A DNA stretch of 34,175 nucleotides from Candidatus Heimdallarchaeota archaeon (GCA_019058165.1 JAHLVZ010000020.1:1-34175); one strand, 5' to 3'. Counted from the stretch's first letter, positions 9,157-16,937 are shown. Notes: a model not told the origin generated them from the letters alone. Translations and numbers: made by a program.

Positions 9157-10302
9157 ATGTCAGATAAGAAGGATGGACAAATACAAAAGATACTTGAGAA
9201 TGTCGTAGCAGTCAAGTTCGAGGGCAAACCAATTCCAGTTTGGGATGAAAAAGAAACATTAAGTGACTTGATGAAGCAATTTAATGTACCCGGAATAGGG
9301 ATTGTATTGATTAATAATTTTGAAATAGAATGGTCAAAATTCATTGGTGTTCAAGATTTAAACACAAAAATTGAAGTTAATTCGAAAACACTTTTTGAAG
9401 CAGCATCAACAACTAAAACAATAGTCACAGTAGCTGCATTACATCTTGTGGAAAAAGGACTGATAGATTTAGATGCGAATGTGAATGACTACTTGAAGGA
9501 TTGGAAGATCCCAGAAAGCGAATTCACTAAGAATGAAAAAGTTACTCTGAAGAGACTACTAACTCACAAAGCTGGTATAAATCGTCCAGAAAGCATGTAT
9601 GATTTTGAAGAAGGTTCATCACCTACATTGCTAAATGTTTTGAATGGGAAGTCTCCAGCTAAGAATGATCCTGTGGTAGTTGAGTTTGTACCTGGTTCCA
9701 AGCACCAGTATTCTAACTTAGGATATGATATCATACAGAAATTGCTAGAGGATGTATCTGGGAAACCATTAACTCAACTAATTAAGGAAGTTATTTTTGA
9801 TCCATTATCTATGAATAATAGCTCATTAGATAGTCCTTTACCAGAGGATCTCAATAAAAGAGCAATTCTGCACCACACAGCAGAAGGAGAAGTGAAAGGC
9901 AAAGGATTACATCCATCAGCTTTTGCACATGGAAACTTGAGTTGTAGTCCAATTGACTTGGCGAAATTTGCTGTTGAAATCATGCAAGCATATCAAGGAA
10001 AATCTGAAAAAATACTATCTCAAGAAATGACTAAAAATATGTTTGAATCATATAAATCATTTGGACCAACAGAATTTATGGGGATATCAGATCAAGTTTT
10101 AGGATTCTTTTTAATGAAGAATGATAAAAACACATTCTTTCTCCTTCCAGGTAGTAATGCTCCAGGAGCTAATTGTATGTTTTTGGGTTCTCCATTAACT
10201 GGTCAAGGAGCAGTTCTCATGACAAATGCTGCGATGGGTGAATTAGTGAATTTGCGACTCACATATACCTTAGCTAAAGAGTACGATTGGAATTTTGGTT
10301 AG
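9157..10302 (+). CDS. Beta-lactamase-fold serine hydrolase (class C / PBP4-like)
   Basis: A serine hydrolase of about 381 residues in the class C beta-lactamase / penicillin-binding-protein-like family. It has the S-x-x-K motif in EAASTTKTIV (Ser84, Lys87), the Y-x-N motif in YSNLGYDI (Tyr185, Asn187), and a Gly-rich C-terminal segment near LPGSNAPG that would stand in for the KTG/HxG strand. No signal peptide or membrane helix is visible, so it probably acts in the cytoplasm as an esterase or peptidase; true beta-lactamase activity is not implied. I took the ATG at 9157, with GGTGA seven bases upstream, rather than the TTG at 9142. It follows the toroid gene by about 110 bases on the same strand. 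Confidence 0.85.
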   Translation: MSDKKDGQIQKILENVVAVKFEGKPIPVWDEKETLSDLMKQFNVPGIGIVLINNFEIEWSKFIGVQDLNTKIEVNSKTLFEAASTTKTIVTVAALHLVEKGLIDLDANVNDYLKDWKIPESEFTKNEKVTLKRLLTHKAGINRPESMYDFEEGSSPTLLNVLNGKSPAKNDPVVVEFVPGSKHQYSNLGYDIIQKLLEDVSGKPLTQLIKEVIFDPLSMNNSSLDSPLPEDLNKRAILHHTAEGEVKGKGLHPSAFAHGNLSCSPIDLAKFAVEIMQAYQGKSEKILSQEMTKNMFESYKSFGPTEFMGISDQVLGFFLMKNDKNTFFLLPGSNAPGANCMFLGSPLTGQGAVLMTNAAMGELVNLRLTYTLAKEYDWNFG

Positions 10303-10402
10303 TTTGTTGTAAAACTTGATAAACTAATCACTGTTTCTTTTTCTTTCCTTAATATGCTTTATACTAAATCAGATGAAAAGAAGTTTAGTTATTTGGTTAA
10401 GA

Positions 10403-10933
10403 CTATTTCATATATTTTAGTCGTTCTTTCTTAGCCTTATCTTCAATTTTCTTGATGAATTTTGCTTTCCCCTTAGCATACGCCTCTCTATCATAGAGAT
10501 ACTTTTTCACCAAATCTACTTTTAATTTGTTATATTTCCTTGCCACATCGGGATTTTCTCGTAAATGATCTCTAAATAAAATATGACGAACCCAGTATTC
10601 GCTATTAATATCAACAATATAGAGGTGAATCTTGGACCCAATGGCTTGCTTATCCAAGGATTTTCGCTCAGGATAATCTTCATGACGATCAGGATCAAAA
10701 ATATAACCGATGCTTGCGAGTAAAGGAACACATTTTTCAGCATCTTCTTTTTCTTGAACGCCAATCAGGATATCAATAATTGGGTTTCCACCCATCTCAG
10801 GTATAGCAGTGCTTCCAATATGTTCAATTTTGACAATTAAATGACCTAATACTTTTTCGATCTTAACTCGTTCTTCTATAAAAAAATCAGGCCATTCGGG
10901 ATTGTATTTCTCTAAGATGATTGGTTCACTCAT
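10403..10933 (-). CDS. GrpB family (UPF0157) nucleotidyltransferase-fold protein
   Basis: 176 residues. The core HIGSTAIPEMGGNPIIDILI matches the GrpB/UPF0157 family, whose fold is that of a minimal nucleotidyltransferase: the Gly-Ser pair and the Asp in PIIDI stand in the usual nucleotide/metal-binding positions. Further family features are a basic mid-section (LDKQAIGSKIHLYIVD) and a Lys-rich helical C-terminus. In some bacteria the domain is fused to dephospho-CoA kinase, but the stand-alone form has no settled function. It starts with ATG and is convergent with the serine hydrolase gene on its left and divergent from the toroid gene on its right. Confidence 0.88.
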   Translation of the reverse strand: MSEPIILEKYNPEWPDFFIEERVKIEKVLGHLIVKIEHIGSTAIPEMGGNPIIDILIGVQEKEDAEKCVPLLASIGYIFDPDRHEDYPERKSLDKQAIGSKIHLYIVDINSEYWVRHILFRDHLRENPDVARKYNKLKVDLVKKYLYDREAYAKGKAKFIKKIEDKAKKERLKYMK

Positions 10934-11078
10934 AGTTTAAACCTAAGAAATCATCCTTTATCAAAGTTGTTTTACAGCAAACTATTCAAGCATTCACTTA
11001 TTTTTGTCTATGCTCATCAGTTCACAAAATGAAAGAATTAAAGTATTGGCAGAAGTAATTATTTGTTTGTGATGTAAA

Positions 11079-12053
11079 ATGGAAGTTATTGAGTGGTTAT
11101 TGCAGTCAGAACCTTATGTTGAATACAATACTCGTGTTAATCTACTTGATCAGTCTGAGTCAAATGTTGAAGTTCAACAAGCAAAAAAAAGAATGTTAGA
11201 GGATAATCGAATTATAAATATATTAACAGAACTAGAGGAATGGCCAGGTTATCCCTTGAAAAGGCATAATGATGCAAAACACTTGATTCACAAACTTGCT
11301 TTTACAACTAATTTAGGAATCGATAAATCTAATTCAACAATAAAGCGTATCTCAAAACGAATTTTCAAACATCAATCTGATGAAGGCGCTTTTCAAATTG
11401 TAGTAAATATACCTACTCATTTTGGGGGATCAGGAGAGGATGAGTTTTTATGGATGCTTTGTGATGCACCTATTATCTTATACTCGATGTTAAAGATGGG
11501 ATGGCAGGATGACAAAAGAATTGATCAAGGAATTCTTTATCTGAATGGTTTAGTTAGAGAGAATGGTTGGCCATGTGCTAGTTCTCCAAAATTAGGAGGG
11601 AAATTCAAGGGTCCAGGTAAAAGGAGTGATCCATGCCCTTATACAAATTTAATAATGTTGAAGGCACTTGCTCAACGAAAGATAATAGCTAAAAATAAAG
11701 AAAGCAAAATCGGAGTAGAAACCTTGCTTTCATTGTGGGAACAAAGAAAACAAATCAAACCATTTCTATTTGGAATGGGAACTGATTTTAAAAAATTGAA
11801 AGCTCCATTAATTTGGTTTGATATAGTACACATAACCGATGTGTTATCAAGATTCGAGTGGATACATAAAGATGAACGTTTACTTGAAATGGTGGATATT
11901 ATTTCTGAGAAGGCAAATCCTGATGGATTATATACGGCAGAATCTGTTTGGAGAGCATTTAAGGAGTGGGATTTCGGGCAAAAAAGAGAGCCATCTCCAT
12001 GGATAACATTTCTTGTTTACCAAATTTTGAAACGATTAAAGAAATACCCTTAA
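11079..12053 (+). CDS. Alpha/alpha-toroid protein of the local paralogue family
   Basis: 324 residues, helical throughout. It opens with WLLQSEPYVEYNTRVNLLDQ and then EVQQAKKRM, a lead-in shared in outline with the proteins at 20616 and 21712 (W-L / E-P-x-V / T / L-L-D / E-V-x-x-A-K). The middle has repeats of the type DEGAFQI, RENGWPCA and NPDGLYTAES, which are the Gly-Trp/Asp-Gly turns of the terpenoid cyclase/prenyltransferase toroid. No cyclase DxDD motif and no prenyltransferase zinc site is evident. It contains only a few cysteines (LCDAP, WPCASS, DPCPYT). Function unknown. The gene stands alone: divergent from grpB-like and convergent with the LLM oxidoreductase, with a hairpin between them. 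Confidence 0.75.
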   Translation: MEVIEWLLQSEPYVEYNTRVNLLDQSESNVEVQQAKKRMLEDNRIINILTELEEWPGYPLKRHNDAKHLIHKLAFTTNLGIDKSNSTIKRISKRIFKHQSDEGAFQIVVNIPTHFGGSGEDEFLWMLCDAPIILYSMLKMGWQDDKRIDQGILYLNGLVRENGWPCASSPKLGGKFKGPGKRSDPCPYTNLIMLKALAQRKIIAKNKESKIGVETLLSLWEQRKQIKPFLFGMGTDFKKLKAPLIWFDIVHITDVLSRFEWIHKDERLLEMVDIISEKANPDGLYTAESVWRAFKEWDFGQKREPSPWITFLVYQILKRLKKYP

Positions 12054-12090
12054 TTCAAAAGAAATGAAGCTTAATAACTAATGTATTTAG

Positions 12091-12114
12091 TAAGAAGCCC
12101 ATCTGAGCTTCTTA
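12091..12114. terminator. Stem-loop between convergent genes
   Basis: TAAGAAGC (12091-12098) and GCTTCTTA (12107-12114) form a perfect eight-base stem with an eight-base loop, followed on the plus strand by GTTTTCATTTT. It lies in the gap between the convergent toroid (ending 12053) and LLM oxidoreductase (ending 12151) genes, so it could end transcripts from both sides. Archaeal termination depends mainly on T-tracts, so the stem may instead protect 3' ends. Confidence 0.45.
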
Positions 12115-12150
12115 GTTTTCATTTTATAAGAGTAATTATTCAATTAGATG

Positions 12151-13116
12151 CTATAATTTTTTCATAACTAATTCTGCGAAGTCTTTACTATATTTGACGA
12201 TTTTCTCATCAAACCCAGAAAACATGACTTGATAAGAATCGAAGCCTAAGGAATTCAAGTATTCGAATCGCTCAATTACTTCTTCAGGAAATCCAACCCA
12301 AGATCCAGGTGCATCTTGCTTGATTCGTTCCTTTATTGTTTCTAATGGTCTATCATATCTTTCAGCAATTCCTTTCAAGTAATCTTCAATTTCTTCTTCT
12401 GATTTCGAGACAAATATTGGTACCCCAGCTGCAAAGAGACTCTTTCCAATATCGTCATAGTTTCTTCCAACCACTTTGCTGTGAGCCTTTAGTATCTCGA
12501 GTGATCGTTCAAGCTTTGGTCGTAAAAAGAAATTACAATAATCAGCGTGCTTTGCAACCATTTTTAGGAGAATTTTTTCCCCCATTCCACCGATCATAAT
12601 TGGTGGCCAAGGTTTTTGGACTGGTTTAGGAGCTGAGAAAGCATCCTTAATTTGGTAATATTTACCTTCATAGGTTACCTTTGGTTCGGTCCAAAGTAGT
12701 TTTATGATTTCTATTGCTTCCTCCATTTGATATAATCGGTCTAATGTTGATGGAAACGGTATCCCATAAGCATTATACTCAATTTCTTTCCATCCAGCAC
12801 CGAATCCAAAGATGAGTCGTCCATTTGAGATCATGTCTACGGTCGCAGCTATTTTAGCTAAAACTGCCGGGTATCGATAAGAATTACAAGTAACCAAGGT
12901 TCCCAGTTTAATCTTCTTGGTAACAGCTGCTAAGGCAGAAATTAACGTCCAAGCTTCCATACAATTCCGATCTTCGGATTTTGTATCTAAGAAGAAATGG
13001 TCACTACTCCAAATGGAATCATAACCAATTTTCTCTGCTTCTAAAGCAATCTTCTCAACCGTTTTATACTCAAAACCCATTTGCGGTTCTATTTGAATGC
13101 CAAATTTCACAGTCAT
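12151..13116 (-). CDS. Luciferase-like (LLM) F420-dependent oxidoreductase
   Basis: 321 residues with the full pattern of the bacterial-luciferase-like TIM barrel, F420-dependent branch: VKFGIQIEP at the start, AEKIGYDSIWSSDHFF, IKLGTLVTCNSYRYPAVLAK, SNGRLIFGFGAGWKE, and PPIMIGGMGEK. These contribute the barrel strands and the cofactor-binding loops. The family oxidises or reduces small organic substrates with coenzyme F420; the substrate cannot be told from sequence. FMN use remains possible. It starts at the ATG at 13116, behind a GGGA. It is the last gene of a minus-strand run, about 50 bases after the DUF4332 gene. Confidence 0.9.
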   Translation of the reverse strand: MTVKFGIQIEPQMGFEYKTVEKIALEAEKIGYDSIWSSDHFFLDTKSEDRNCMEAWTLISALAAVTKKIKLGTLVTCNSYRYPAVLAKIAATVDMISNGRLIFGFGAGWKEIEYNAYGIPFPSTLDRLYQMEEAIEIIKLLWTEPKVTYEGKYYQIKDAFSAPKPVQKPWPPIMIGGMGEKILLKMVAKHADYCNFFLRPKLERSLEILKAHSKVVGRNYDDIGKSLFAAGVPIFVSKSEEEIEDYLKGIAERYDRPLETIKERIKQDAPGSWVGFPEEVIERFEYLNSLGFDSYQVMFSGFDEKIVKYSKDFAELVMKKL

Positions 13117-13167
13117 TTATTTTCCCTAAATTATTTCTCATTCTTAAAATATAGTTTTTTCTAATCC

Positions 13168-13878
13168 TTATTCTTCGACTACCTTAGACAGCTTTCTAGC
13201 ATTTTTGATATTATTAACCAAATCGCCAGGATTGGGGATCATTCCATCCCAACCGGTTTCTTCTACGAATTTAGTGAAGAATTCATGGAGTTCCTTAGGT
13301 TCAAATGCAGCAACTTTTGCAGGTGAATCCAATCCAGCTTCATAGTAAAGCCTGGAGAGTTTCTTTCTAACATAGCCCATTCGAGTTATATCGGAAAGCT
13401 TAACCAACTCTAGAATTGATTCTTCGGGGATATCCAATTGCTTGGAAAGTTCTTCTCGTTGTTTCGTTGTTTTCCCGTTTTCTAGCATTTGCACAACGTT
13501 CTTGATTCCTATAGTAGCTAGTTTCTTGACATGTTCTTGATTTACTTTTAGAAATTCTTTAATTGGAAAAATTTTTCTTGTCCTTTTGGTTCTCTCATTT
13601 CTCAAAGCACTCGCATACGTTAACATAGTCATGTCTTCCAGAAAATGGAAGTAATTCATAAGAGTATAAAGGGCACCTTTCGCGGATTGTTTCTTCTGTT
13701 CTATCATAAGAACATAAGAGTCAAGATCTTCCTTAGTAGCATCAGCTAAATCTTTGTTCCTTTCTTTCTGTAAGAAGGAAATGAAAAACTTGACTGATTC
13801 AACGTTCCTGTCAACTACTTGAGGTTTTTTTCCTCTTCGTTTCAAGTATTTTCGGAATCCTTCTTCATCCATTTTCAT
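13168..13878 (-). CDS. Integrase core-binding-like N-terminal domain fused to DUF4332
   Basis: 236 residues in two parts. Residues 1 to about 100 look like the SAM-like core-binding domain at the front of tyrosine recombinases: FRKYLKRRGKKPQVVDRNVE, then helices with LADATKEDLDSYV and a CYF-type tail. No catalytic R-H-R-Y recombinase domain follows. Instead residues about 115-237 match DUF4332, a helix-hairpin-helix-like region (IGIKNVVQMLENG; LSRLYYEAGLDSPAKVAAF). This suggests a DNA-binding or scaffold protein and not a recombinase. The ATG at 13878 follows a GTG; another ATG is two codons on. It is 16 bases downstream of the membrane protein gene, probably the same transcript. The DUF6144-like gene nearby has a similar N-terminal domain. 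Confidence 0.75.
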   Translation of the reverse strand: MKMDEEGFRKYLKRRGKKPQVVDRNVESVKFFISFLQKERNKDLADATKEDLDSYVLMIEQKKQSAKGALYTLMNYFHFLEDMTMLTYASALRNERTKRTRKIFPIKEFLKVNQEHVKKLATIGIKNVVQMLENGKTTKQREELSKQLDIPEESILELVKLSDITRMGYVRKKLSRLYYEAGLDSPAKVAAFEPKELHEFFTKFVEETGWDGMIPNPGDLVNNIKNARKLSKVVEE

Positions 13879-13894
13879 CACAAATAATAATGTG

Positions 13895-14500
13895 TTATTT
13901 TTTTGGTTTAGTCAATATAAGAAATACTGATCCAAGAGCAATTAATCCTGAAGAGATCACAGGTGCGAACCATCCAAAACCAAATGTACTATAGGTAACT
14001 GTAAAACTTGTACCTAAAAATCCAGCATTTACTTGAGCATACATGGCGCATTCTGCTTGAAAAGTTGTATTCAAATTGAATAACATAAAGCAACCACCCA
14101 AACCTAAACCACCGCCAATTATTGCAAGCAATGCACCGGCAATTCTAAGACCATTACTATATCCAAACATAGAGAGAAACATTCCCAAAAATGCTAATCC
14201 CAACCCTACGAATGAAAGATAAACAACAACATCATTATGCGGTTCTATATCTATTAAGTAGTAATCCCAGCCATCCGTATCAATTGGATAAGACATATCA
14301 ATTGGACTTCCTGATAATTCTCCAATTGAAGTAACTTCTCCATTTCCCCCAAAACGAACATTGAAGGTTTGTAGAAAATCTGTATTGGCTCCTTCATTTA
14401 CATACTGAACCTTAGTCATTATCACAGGTGTTGTTGCATAAAGAACAACTCCTGCAATACCCACTAACATTAATAAAATTGGCATTAATCTTAACTTCAT
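13895..14500 (-). CDS. Membrane protein with four predicted helices, unknown function
   Basis: 201 residues with hydrophobic segments at about 5-27, 92-113, 118-142 and 175-197. A loop of about 65 residues between helices 1 and 2 is polar and contains VRFGGNGEVTSIGELSG; a second loop carries the AECAMYAQVNAG segment and is probably on the same side. The C-terminus is short and basic (LTKPKK), probably cytoplasmic. I do not recognise the family. It precedes the integrase-N/DUF4332 gene by 16 bases and follows the broken DUF6144-like gene by about 140 bases. Confidence 0.7.
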   Translation of the reverse strand: MKLRLMPILLMLVGIAGVVLYATTPVIMTKVQYVNEGANTDFLQTFNVRFGGNGEVTSIGELSGSPIDMSYPIDTDGWDYYLIDIEPHNDVVVYLSFVGLGLAFLGMFLSMFGYSNGLRIAGALLAIIGGGLGLGGCFMLFNLNTTFQAECAMYAQVNAGFLGTSFTVTYSTFGFGWFAPVISSGLIALGSVFLILTKPKK

Positions 14501-14641
14501 TTAACTCACCCAAAATTTACTATAATCATAGACTGCCCTCAGAATTATTGAATTTTCTTTGTCCAGAAAGTAAAAATTAAACAAAAAAGTTGTGTAGATA
14601 AAAAATTAATGACTTGAAAAAAAATGGAATTTTTTATGGGG

Positions 14642-15214
14642 TTATTTCTCATACATTGTTTCTTCAGGAAGATGAATAGCAAAAGTACAAATGTCATCTC
14701 CTTTTAAGACAGATTTAACAAGATCGACTTCTAGGGTTTGTTCAAAAATTCCTTCAAATGGAACTTTGTGCCACCCACCTGAACAATTACAAAAAGTTGG
14801 TGATACTTGTTCTTCTTCTGATTTCTTTATTGAATCTCTAACCCATCCACAATGGCAATAATGATAACGCATGGTTTGATCATCTTCAGCTTCAATGAAT
14901 TGTTTTATTTGATATGGAATCTTAGAAACATAAACTATATTGCCCTCTCGTACTCCAGCTTCAATGGTTGGATCCGCTTCAACATATTTAAACTCGGGGG
15001 AATCATATCCATATCTGTCACCAACGATTTTCTTCCACTTTTCATGCAGGTGTTGTAATACAACATCGATACTGCCTGCTTTTTCATACATTCTTTTTAA
15101 TTTCTTGAAAGAAGGAGACTTCGGGCTTTTAAAGTGCAAATTATTAGTAAGTATCTTCTTACAAGTTTTCTCATCACGTTTGCTTCTAAACAATCCATCA
15201 TGCATTTTGTCCAA
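14642..15214 (-). CDS. DUF6144-like cysteine-rich protein, 3' part of a frameshifted gene
   Basis: The open frame gives 190 residues. From about residue 13 (DEKTCKKIL) it reads like the DUF6144 / L-2-amino-thiazoline-hydrolase-like family: KRMYEKAGSIDVVLQHL, then VREGNIVYVSKIPYQ, YHYCHCGWVRDSI, FCNCSGGWHKVPFEGIF and LKGDDICTFAIHLPEE. The C-x-C and C-x-C-x-x-G-W pairs suggest metal or thiol chemistry. The first dozen residues (MDKMHDGLFRSKR) are an out-of-frame artefact. The true N-terminal half is in the overlapping frame of the next entry. Removing one G from an original GTGGATGAG at about 15175 explains both frames. No independent start with a ribosome-binding site is seen, so this part may not be made alone. 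Confidence 0.7.
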   Translation of the reverse strand: MDKMHDGLFRSKRDEKTCKKILTNNLHFKSPKSPSFKKLKRMYEKAGSIDVVLQHLHEKWKKIVGDRYGYDSPEFKYVEADPTIEAGVREGNIVYVSKIPYQIKQFIEAEDDQTMRYHYCHCGWVRDSIKKSEEEQVSPTFCNCSGGWHKVPFEGIFEQTLEVDLVKSVLKGDDICTFAIHLPEETMYEK

Positions 15215-15618
15215 ACAGCTTTCTTAGCAGTTGTTGAGGTTTGCTTGATAGGTCCACCAGCATCCATGATTTTCTTTTGCAGCTCTTCACCTACATAATC
15301 ATCCAATGTTTCTTCGAGCCTAGAAAGCCAAGTTCCTCTGCCCAATAATCGATTCGCATTTGCAATTAAATTATGATTTTCTGTAGCTTTTCCGTAGCTC
15401 TTCATAGCTAAAAGAAATCTATTCTTCACTTTCTTATCAGCTTTCCATTGCTTGAGAAATGCTTGCAAGTCCTTCAAGTATGATTTATCTATCCCGAGAG
15501 ATTTCTTTTCATTTTTGAGATAAGCATCTATTTTTTTCACAAAATCCACAAATGTTTCTATAGTATTTTCTTGTTTATTTTTTGTTTTCATGAACTCTCT
15601 CAGTTTTTCTTCTTGCAT
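15097..15618 (-). CDS. DUF6144-like gene, 5' part (integrase-N-like domain), before the frameshift
   Basis: The open frame gives 173 residues, of which the first about 148 appear genuine. Residues 1-95 (MQEEKLREFMKTKNKQENT onward) resemble the SAM-like core-binding domain also seen in the 13168 gene. Residues about 97-148 (WLSRLEETLDDYVGEELQ; AVWTKCMMDCLEANV) are the start of the DUF6144-like domain. After LEANV the frame runs into an unrelated basic tail, while the other frame continues with DEKTCKKIL. LEANV-DEKTC is the natural join, so the intact protein would be about 325 residues. It starts 10 bases after the stop of the GyrI-like gene, in the same transcript. Confidence 0.65.
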   Translation of the reverse strand: MQEEKLREFMKTKNKQENTIETFVDFVKKIDAYLKNEKKSLGIDKSYLKDLQAFLKQWKADKKVKNRFLLAMKSYGKATENHNLIANANRLLGRGTWLSRLEETLDDYVGEELQKKIMDAGGPIKQTSTTAKKAVWTKCMMDCLEANVMRKLVRRYLLIICTLKARSLLLSRN

Positions 15619-15628
15619 TTAATTCACT

Positions 15629-16132
15629 TCATTTTATTGGTATATAAAAATCAATTTCGGATTCCTCATTATCTAAACCGAAGTAACGTTTTGCATCAAA
15701 AACTTGAATTTGGAATGAAAATGACTCCTCAAAATTGGATTCAGGCAACCATTCCTTATAGATAACATCATTAGCTTGTAAGTAGTTATTACCCTTAGAT
15801 GTAAAAACAGCATATCGTGTTTTTGGCAAGATTTTATGGAACAATTGTAGGGGCATTACTTCGAGATTTTCAACCTCTTTGCCAACAAAAACATACCATT
15901 TGTTTTCCTCTTTGGAAACTTCTGGATCAATATGAACTTCATAAGAAATATCGGGATCAACAAGATACTTCTGTATTTTTTTCTTGTTTTTCTGCATTAA
16001 CTCGTTAAATTTCACCCAGAGCTTACCAATTTCATTAGCTGTATCCCAACCTTTTGCAGAATGAAAAGGATCCCCGTAAAAAACACAACCAATTAAATGA
16101 AGGTCTTTCTTAGAAATAATTTTTGGTTTCAT
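15629..16132 (-). CDS. GyrI-like small-molecule-binding domain protein
   Basis: 167 residues. The C-terminal half carries the features of the GyrI-like / AraC-effector-binding fold: RYAVFTSKGNNY, a VIYKEWLPES helix, and the closing strand ESEIDFYIPIK. There is no helix-turn-helix, so this is a stand-alone ligand-binding or hydrolase-like member and not a transcription factor itself. These proteins bind amphipathic or cationic small molecules; the ligand here is unknown. It starts at the ATG at 16132 and is the first gene of the run leading into the frameshifted DUF6144-like gene ten bases downstream. Confidence 0.85.
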   Translation of the reverse strand: MKPKIISKKDLHLIGCVFYGDPFHSAKGWDTANEIGKLWVKFNELMQKNKKKIQKYLVDPDISYEVHIDPEVSKEENKWYVFVGKEVENLEVMPLQLFHKILPKTRYAVFTSKGNNYLQANDVIYKEWLPESNFEESFSFQIQVFDAKRYFGLDNEESEIDFYIPIK

Positions 16133-16301
16133 ATTACCACATTCACATGGAAAAATAAAAAGATGTGTGTAAATTTCACACTTTAGCCTTCATCTGGGAA
16201 CCAGATGACCAATTCTTAATCCAATCAGGTATAAGAGTTTGAATTCCTGAAAAATTTCTAGAAAAATCCCATCCCTGGTTCTTTTCAAGAATTTCCTGAA
16301 T

Positions 16302-16550
16302 TCAGCTTCCTGCACTTTTATCGCCACTTTTAATGATATATTTATCGAAGAATGACATAATTCCAGACAATGAACCAAGATATAAACCCAAATAAATAAA
16401 TGACATTGCGAATGCTATTAGTAGACCCATATTTTCTGTTATGTTTTCATTTTTATTTACTAACATCATAACTATCGTGAATACAGCTGTTACCGAAAAT
16501 GAGCCAACTGCTGCTGCAGACATTTTTATTGTTTCTATTTTATTCTTCAT
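16302..16550 (-). CDS. Small membrane protein with two predicted helices
   Basis: 82 residues with hydrophobic segments at about 13-32 (AAVGSFSVTAVFTIVMMLV) and 43-65 (LIAFAMSFIYLGLYLGS), joined by a short polar loop and followed by a charged tail. It is not recognised. Its ATG overlaps the stop of the preceding tiny ORF as ATGA, which suggests translational coupling in the unit driven by the promoter at 16818-16879. There is no gene of confident identity in the 170 bases downstream (16133-16301). Confidence 0.55.
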   Translation of the reverse strand: MKNKIETIKMSAAAVGSFSVTAVFTIVMMLVNKNENITENMGLLIAFAMSFIYLGLYLGSLSGIMSFFDKYIIKSGDKSAGS

Positions 16551-16690
16551 GTATTTTTCCGTCCATTTATTTTCTGAAAATTCATTTCCTCATCTCTTCT
16601 CACAAGGCCTATTGGCATAATTTTGAGCTCGTTATTTCTTTCTGAGAAATTTATCCCTTTAAAAATGAAGATAACAAGAGCACTACTCAT
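16547..16690 (-). CDS. Tiny ORF, 47 residues, coupled to its neighbours
   Basis: It begins MSSALVIFIFKGINFSERNN, a short hydrophobic segment followed by a charged tail. Its ATG overlaps the TGA of the previous ORF, and its own TGA overlaps the ATG of the 82-residue membrane protein, both as ATGA. Two such overlaps in a row suggest a real coupled unit. Alternatively the hydrophobic run at the end of the preceding ORF (FKAALLIGT) and the start of this one may be one membrane helix split by a frameshift. Unknown function. Confidence 0.35.
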   Translation of the reverse strand: MSSALVIFIFKGINFSERNNELKIMPIGLVRRDEEMNFQKINGRKNT

Positions 16691-16776
16691 GTTCCTATGA
16701 GTAATGCTGCTTTGAATCTTGCTTGTTCTATTTCCTTCTTCACTTGTTCTTGGACTATTCTCTTTGTTTTGCTCAC
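16687..16776 (-). CDS. Tiny ORF, 29 residues, first of the coupled set
   Basis: From the GTG at 16776 it reads MSKTKRIVQEQVKKEIEQAR and ends KAALLIGT: a charged amphipathic helix followed by a hydrophobic stretch. AGGATGG lies eight bases before the GTG, which favours this start over the ATG at 16788. It ends in an ATGA overlap with the next ORF. It is directly downstream of the paired-palindrome promoter. It may be a real small protein or the front of a frameshifted membrane protein. Confidence 0.35.
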   Translation of the reverse strand: MSKTKRIVQEQVKKEIEQARFKAALLIGT

Positions 16777-16817
16777 GATTATTACCATCCTATACTTGAT
16801 GAAAGTATTATTTTCAG

Positions 16818-16879
16818 TGAATAATATTCAGTCATACAAGACATATAAACGTTTCTATAAAGAATGAATAATATTCATT
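16818..16879 (-). promoter_or_regulatory. Promoter with two TGAATAATATTCA operators around a TATA box
   Basis: TGAATAATATTCA occurs at 16818-16830 and, within the longer palindrome AATGAATAATATTCATT, at 16863-16879; the centres are 47 bases apart. On the minus strand, GTTTATATG (16842-16850) between them is a good TATA box. A start point about 26 bases on would fall inside the 16818-16830 copy. So one site covers the region upstream of the TATA box and the other covers the likely start point, a classic repressor layout. The half-site resembles those bound by ArsR/SmtB-type regulators, and such a regulator is encoded immediately upstream (16938-17324). Confidence 0.6.
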
Positions 16880-16937
16880 AAAAATAGGTAGTTGTTTTTC
16901 GGTAAAAAAGAGCAAAAAGACTCAATCTGAGAAGCAA

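Noticed and set aside
10522..10764. Minus-strand frame of 80 codons inside the GrpB-like gene
   Set aside because: Overlaps a well-conserved GrpB frame on the same strand; low-complexity hydrophobic sequence typical of shifted AT-rich codons.
15160..15190. Programmed -1 ribosomal frameshift in the DUF6144-like gene
   Set aside because: No X-XXY-YYZ slippery heptamer or following stem-loop is evident at the point where sense switches frames; a lost G explains it more simply.
14852..15227. Two plus-strand frames opposite the DUF6144-like gene
   Set aside because: Cysteine motifs and family similarity are in the minus-strand frames; these are shadows.
16190..16378. Minus-strand frame of 62 codons
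   Set aside because: No ribosome-binding site, overlaps the end of the 82-residue membrane protein and has no recognisable pattern.
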